Below are positions 39,049 to 41,015 of a stretch of 41,015 bases of DNA, piece after piece. The DNA is from Xenococcus sp. MO_188.B8. GTDB taxonomy: Bacteria > Cyanobacteriota > Cyanobacteriia > Cyanobacteriales > Xenococcaceae. Where the stretch lies: the NCBI GenBank assembly GCA_030065615.1, contig JASJDR010000056.1, forward strand, positions 1 through 41,015. Reading direction: 5' to 3'. Under the pieces are notes generated by a model that worked only from the letters and a program-made list of their open reading frames with translations, searched no databases and was not told where the DNA came from. Position numbers and translations under genes: made by a program. The stretch's first letter is position 1. Every line of letters begins with the position of its first letter.

Positions 39049-40164
39049 CTAAAATGTGGTTATTAGTGTTTGGGTGTTTCCCGTTCTGGCTGAGCGATAG
39101 GCAGCCTCAATAATTTCAATTACATGACGGGCGTGTTCCGGAGTAACAATTGTCGAGCGCTCTTCGCGAATCCAATCTATCAATTGCATAATGTCCTCAA
39201 AAACGTGAGATTCTGCCATCAAACGATGAACCCCCACGACATGGGGCAGAATATTGTAATCCGATTCTGGCCTGTCACACTCCTTTCCTGGATAATCAAT
39301 AGGCTGCCCATTGAGGGTGTTGCCTTCAATCATCCCCTTAGTTCCAAAAATTATTGGTTGTCCCACGTGCTTTTTCGGAAGTTCTCCAGCAGCTACTCCA
39401 TAGACAAAGCCATAGAGAGAATTACCATAATCAAGCAGCATCAGAGTGTTATCATCCATGTCACAGATCATCTTTTGACCGTGAAATTCCCGTTCGCGAA
39501 GGCGTATTCCCGAAAAAGCTGTAACCTTTTTAACTGGACCGAGTATCCCGGTTAAGACATGCAATCCATAAACGGTCATGTCGTATAATGGTCCTCCCCC
39601 CGGAGAGCGAAAATACCACTCAGGGTTAATATTTGAGAGGATGTCATTTCCCTGGCGCACGGATTCTTGTTCGTGATACTTACCAAAAGCAGCCCCGGCA
39701 ACCGCCCAAATCGGCGTGCCCACAGCTCCTGCTAATATTAAATGGCGAATCTGCTGATAAAGAGGACGTAACATCTCCCCAGGAGAAGCCACTATTTTGA
39801 CTCCTCTCTCCTGAGCTAGTCTAATCAACTCATCGGCTTCAGCGACGGTAGTGGTCATGGACTTATTAAAATGAACGTGGATGCCCTCGGCGATCGCCTG
39901 TTTCCCTTGTTGATAATGCAGACCAATGGGAGAGGCGATCGTAATTGCCTCGACATTTCCAGAAGCTAACAAATCCTCATAAACCTCAAAAGCGCTGGTC
40001 ACACCAAACTTATCAGCCGCAGCTTGAGCCCTTCCCGGTACTGGATCGCAGATCGCTGTTACCTCTACCTGCTCTTTGATATCTTCTTGGGTCAAATGGG
40101 GCAGAATTCCTCGCAGAGATATACTGCCTGCCCCCACGATTCCCATGCGCACTCTATTATTCAT
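39049..40164 (-). CDS. Gfo/Idh/MocA-family oxidoreductase
   Basis: The 371-residue NAD(P)-dependent sugar dehydrogenase-type protein has an N-terminal Rossmann motif MGIVGAGSISLRGILPHL (residues 7-24). The usual cofactor-site EKP is replaced by HVHFNKSMTTT (about residue 98, keeping the Lys). The alpha/beta domain contains YFRSPGGGPLYDMTVYGLHV, with the D..V..LH pattern of catalytic residues. Its start overlaps the end of the epimerase gene by 8 bp (ATGAATAA), implying translational coupling and joint work on a sugar or nucleotide-sugar. The substrate is not predictable from this. A hairpin AACACTAA/TTAGTGTT (39045-39070) overlaps the stop codon and may end transcription. Confidence 0.9.
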   Translation of the reverse strand: MNNRVRMGIVGAGSISLRGILPHLTQEDIKEQVEVTAICDPVPGRAQAAADKFGVTSAFEVYEDLLASGNVEAITIASPIGLHYQQGKQAIAEGIHVHFNKSMTTTVAEADELIRLAQERGVKIVASPGEMLRPLYQQIRHLILAGAVGTPIWAVAGAAFGKYHEQESVRQGNDILSNINPEWYFRSPGGGPLYDMTVYGLHVLTGILGPVKKVTAFSGIRLREREFHGQKMICDMDDNTLMLLDYGNSLYGFVYGVAAGELPKKHVGQPIIFGTKGMIEGNTLNGQPIDYPGKECDRPESDYNILPHVVGVHRLMAESHVFEDIMQLIDWIREERSTIVTPEHARHVIEIIEAAYRSARTGNTQTLITTF

Positions 40165-41015
40165 CGGTTAGATAATGCCTCCAGGAGGTTTTATGTTGCC
40201 AACCCACCAGTCTTTTGATTTTGTCACAGCTAATAAAAGATTGATGAGCAATCAGCTTGTCTGCCAAGGAAAGAAGTTCGGGGTGAAAGCGTTTTACCAG
40301 TTCCCGAGAGGATTCTAAGGCTGTTGTATCATCCGCATTGACCAAATATACGTCATGAAGCGGTAGCTCAGAGGCAGCCTCTAGGAGCAACCGATGAGCA
40401 CTAGCTAAATCCTCACTCCCAACCCAGGCCCACAGCCACGGATCCCATTCCTGGGTCGGGCTAGCCTCTTTTGCTATTTGTCGTCGTTGTGATTCGGTTC
40501 TGATTCCTGCTGGACGGGTGACGTAGGTTCGGATGCCGTAGGCACGGCTATAGGTGGCCAACAACCCTTCTACTGCTCCTTTGGAAAAACTGTAGGAGTC
40601 TTCGGGGTAACAAGGATGATTTTCATCTATGGGTAAGCTCTCGATGGGAAAGGGAGTCTTACTGATACGGAATCCATGCCCCAAAGCACAATTACTTCCT
40701 GTCATAACAAAAATCCGCACCCCAGCTTCAACTGCTGCCTGTAAAAGGTAGTATGTTCCCAGCAGATTTGTCTTGAAAGTTGCGTCAAAGGGAATTCCCT
40801 GTTTTTCTTTCTCCTTCCTCAGCTCTGGATGATCTGACGGTTCCGCCTGGGCTCCTAGATGTTGGATTGCCTCGACCCCCGTAACGGCAAGTTGGCAATT
40901 TTCAAAAAAGTTAAGATCTGCTTTAACCCAAGGGAAACTCGAAAACTCTTTTGGCGGTTGCCGACGGGAAGTGAGGATCAGTTCATGTTCACCTGCTAGT
41001 TCGCGGATTACAAAC
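40157..41015 (-). CDS. NAD-dependent epimerase/dehydratase, cut by the window edge
   Basis: The frame runs open to the right edge, so the start lies outside. Visible text runs from FVIRELAGEHELILTSRRQP through TYYLLQAAVEAGVRIFVMTG, a serine-rich substrate loop (TGSN), and the extended-SDR catalytic YxxxK as DSYSFSKGAVEGL. Later segments are TRPAGIRTES, GSEDLASAHRLLLEA and LVGWQHKTSWRHYL. The N-terminal GxxGxxG cofactor motif is expected just beyond the edge. An internal ATG at 40720 is only an internal methionine. It is upstream of and overlaps the Gfo/Idh gene, forming a two-gene sugar-modifying unit. The exact substrate is unknown. Confidence 0.88.
   Translation of the reverse strand, partial: FVIRELAGEHELILTSRRQPPKEFSSFPWVKADLNFFENCQLAVTGVEAIQHLGAQAEPSDHPELRKEKEKQGIPFDATFKTNLLGTYYLLQAAVEAGVRIFVMTGSNCALGHGFRISKTPFPIESLPIDENHPCYPEDSYSFSKGAVEGLLATYSRAYGIRTYVTRPAGIRTESQRRQIAKEASPTQEWDPWLWAWVGSEDLASAHRLLLEAASELPLHDVYLVNADDTTALESSRELVKRFHPELLSLADKLIAHQSFISCDKIKRLVGWQHKTSWRHYLTDE

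Overview
The window looks like a chromosomal segment of a phycoerythrin-containing cyanobacterium. It is AT-rich and carries many copies of the HIP1 palindrome GCGATCGC, heptanucleotide tandem repeats, and a complete cpeCDESTR-type phycoerythrin accessory operon. It also has families typical of the phylum (DUF2993, DUF1838, DUF1822, YlqD, KaiB-like, AAA_35, TPR-CHAT). A unicellular or pleurocapsalean lineage is plausible, but genus cannot be fixed from the sequence alone.

Layout. 1-1070: scars, namely an IS200/IS605-like end hairpin and a decayed methyltransferase/TPR gene. 1109-2732 (minus): small membrane protein, peptide deformylase and a family 2 glycosyltransferase. 2954-3745: a DUF2993 protein, followed by an orphan 170-bp piece of a second purB. 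4308-9346: a 131-aa companion protein convergent with a 1488-aa membrane-anchored TPR-CHAT protease, preceded by a short gene with an in-frame stop. 9622-12548: intact purB and a PPC-domain protein. 13453-17965: the phycoerythrin linker/lyase/activator operon cpeC-D-E-S-T-R with hairpins between its first cistrons. 18432-22218: DUF1838, a mercaptopyruvate-type sulfurtransferase, and a response-regulator phosphatase plus STAS partner-switching pair around a GC-rich multi-hairpin repeat. 22332-26297: KaiB-like protein, a small gene carrying an in-frame palindromic repeat, hisIE, fructokinase and YlqD. 26586-32400: sigma-like factor, DUF1822 and a very large chimeric AAA/GGDEF-remnant/CHAT/CHASE2 protein. 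32588-36600: small membrane protein, a fused dipeptide-type ABC ATPase, and a gamma-glutamyltransferase truncated against a decayed tnpB. 36783-38834: PIN-toxin remnant, rodA with a heptamer repeat touching its start codon, and a DCC-family protein. 39049-41015: Gfo/Idh oxidoreductase overlapping a sugar epimerase that runs off the right edge.

How the genes work together. The cpe genes form one module: three rod linkers, two phycoerythrobilin lyases and the CpeR activator. The phycoerythrin subunits cpeBA are not in the window. The two CHAT-protease loci are the best candidates for undescribed signalling or defence biology. One is a repeat-rich TPR-CHAT with a small hydrophobic partner. The other fuses an AAA_35 NTPase and half a GGDEF domain onto a CHAT-CHASE2 receptor, downstream of a sigma-like gene. 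Gene scars (purB piece, truncated ggt, deleted tnpB, PIN remnant, methyltransferase remnant) show repeated insertion and deletion between housekeeping genes. All functions are inferred from sequence reading alone; no database search was run.
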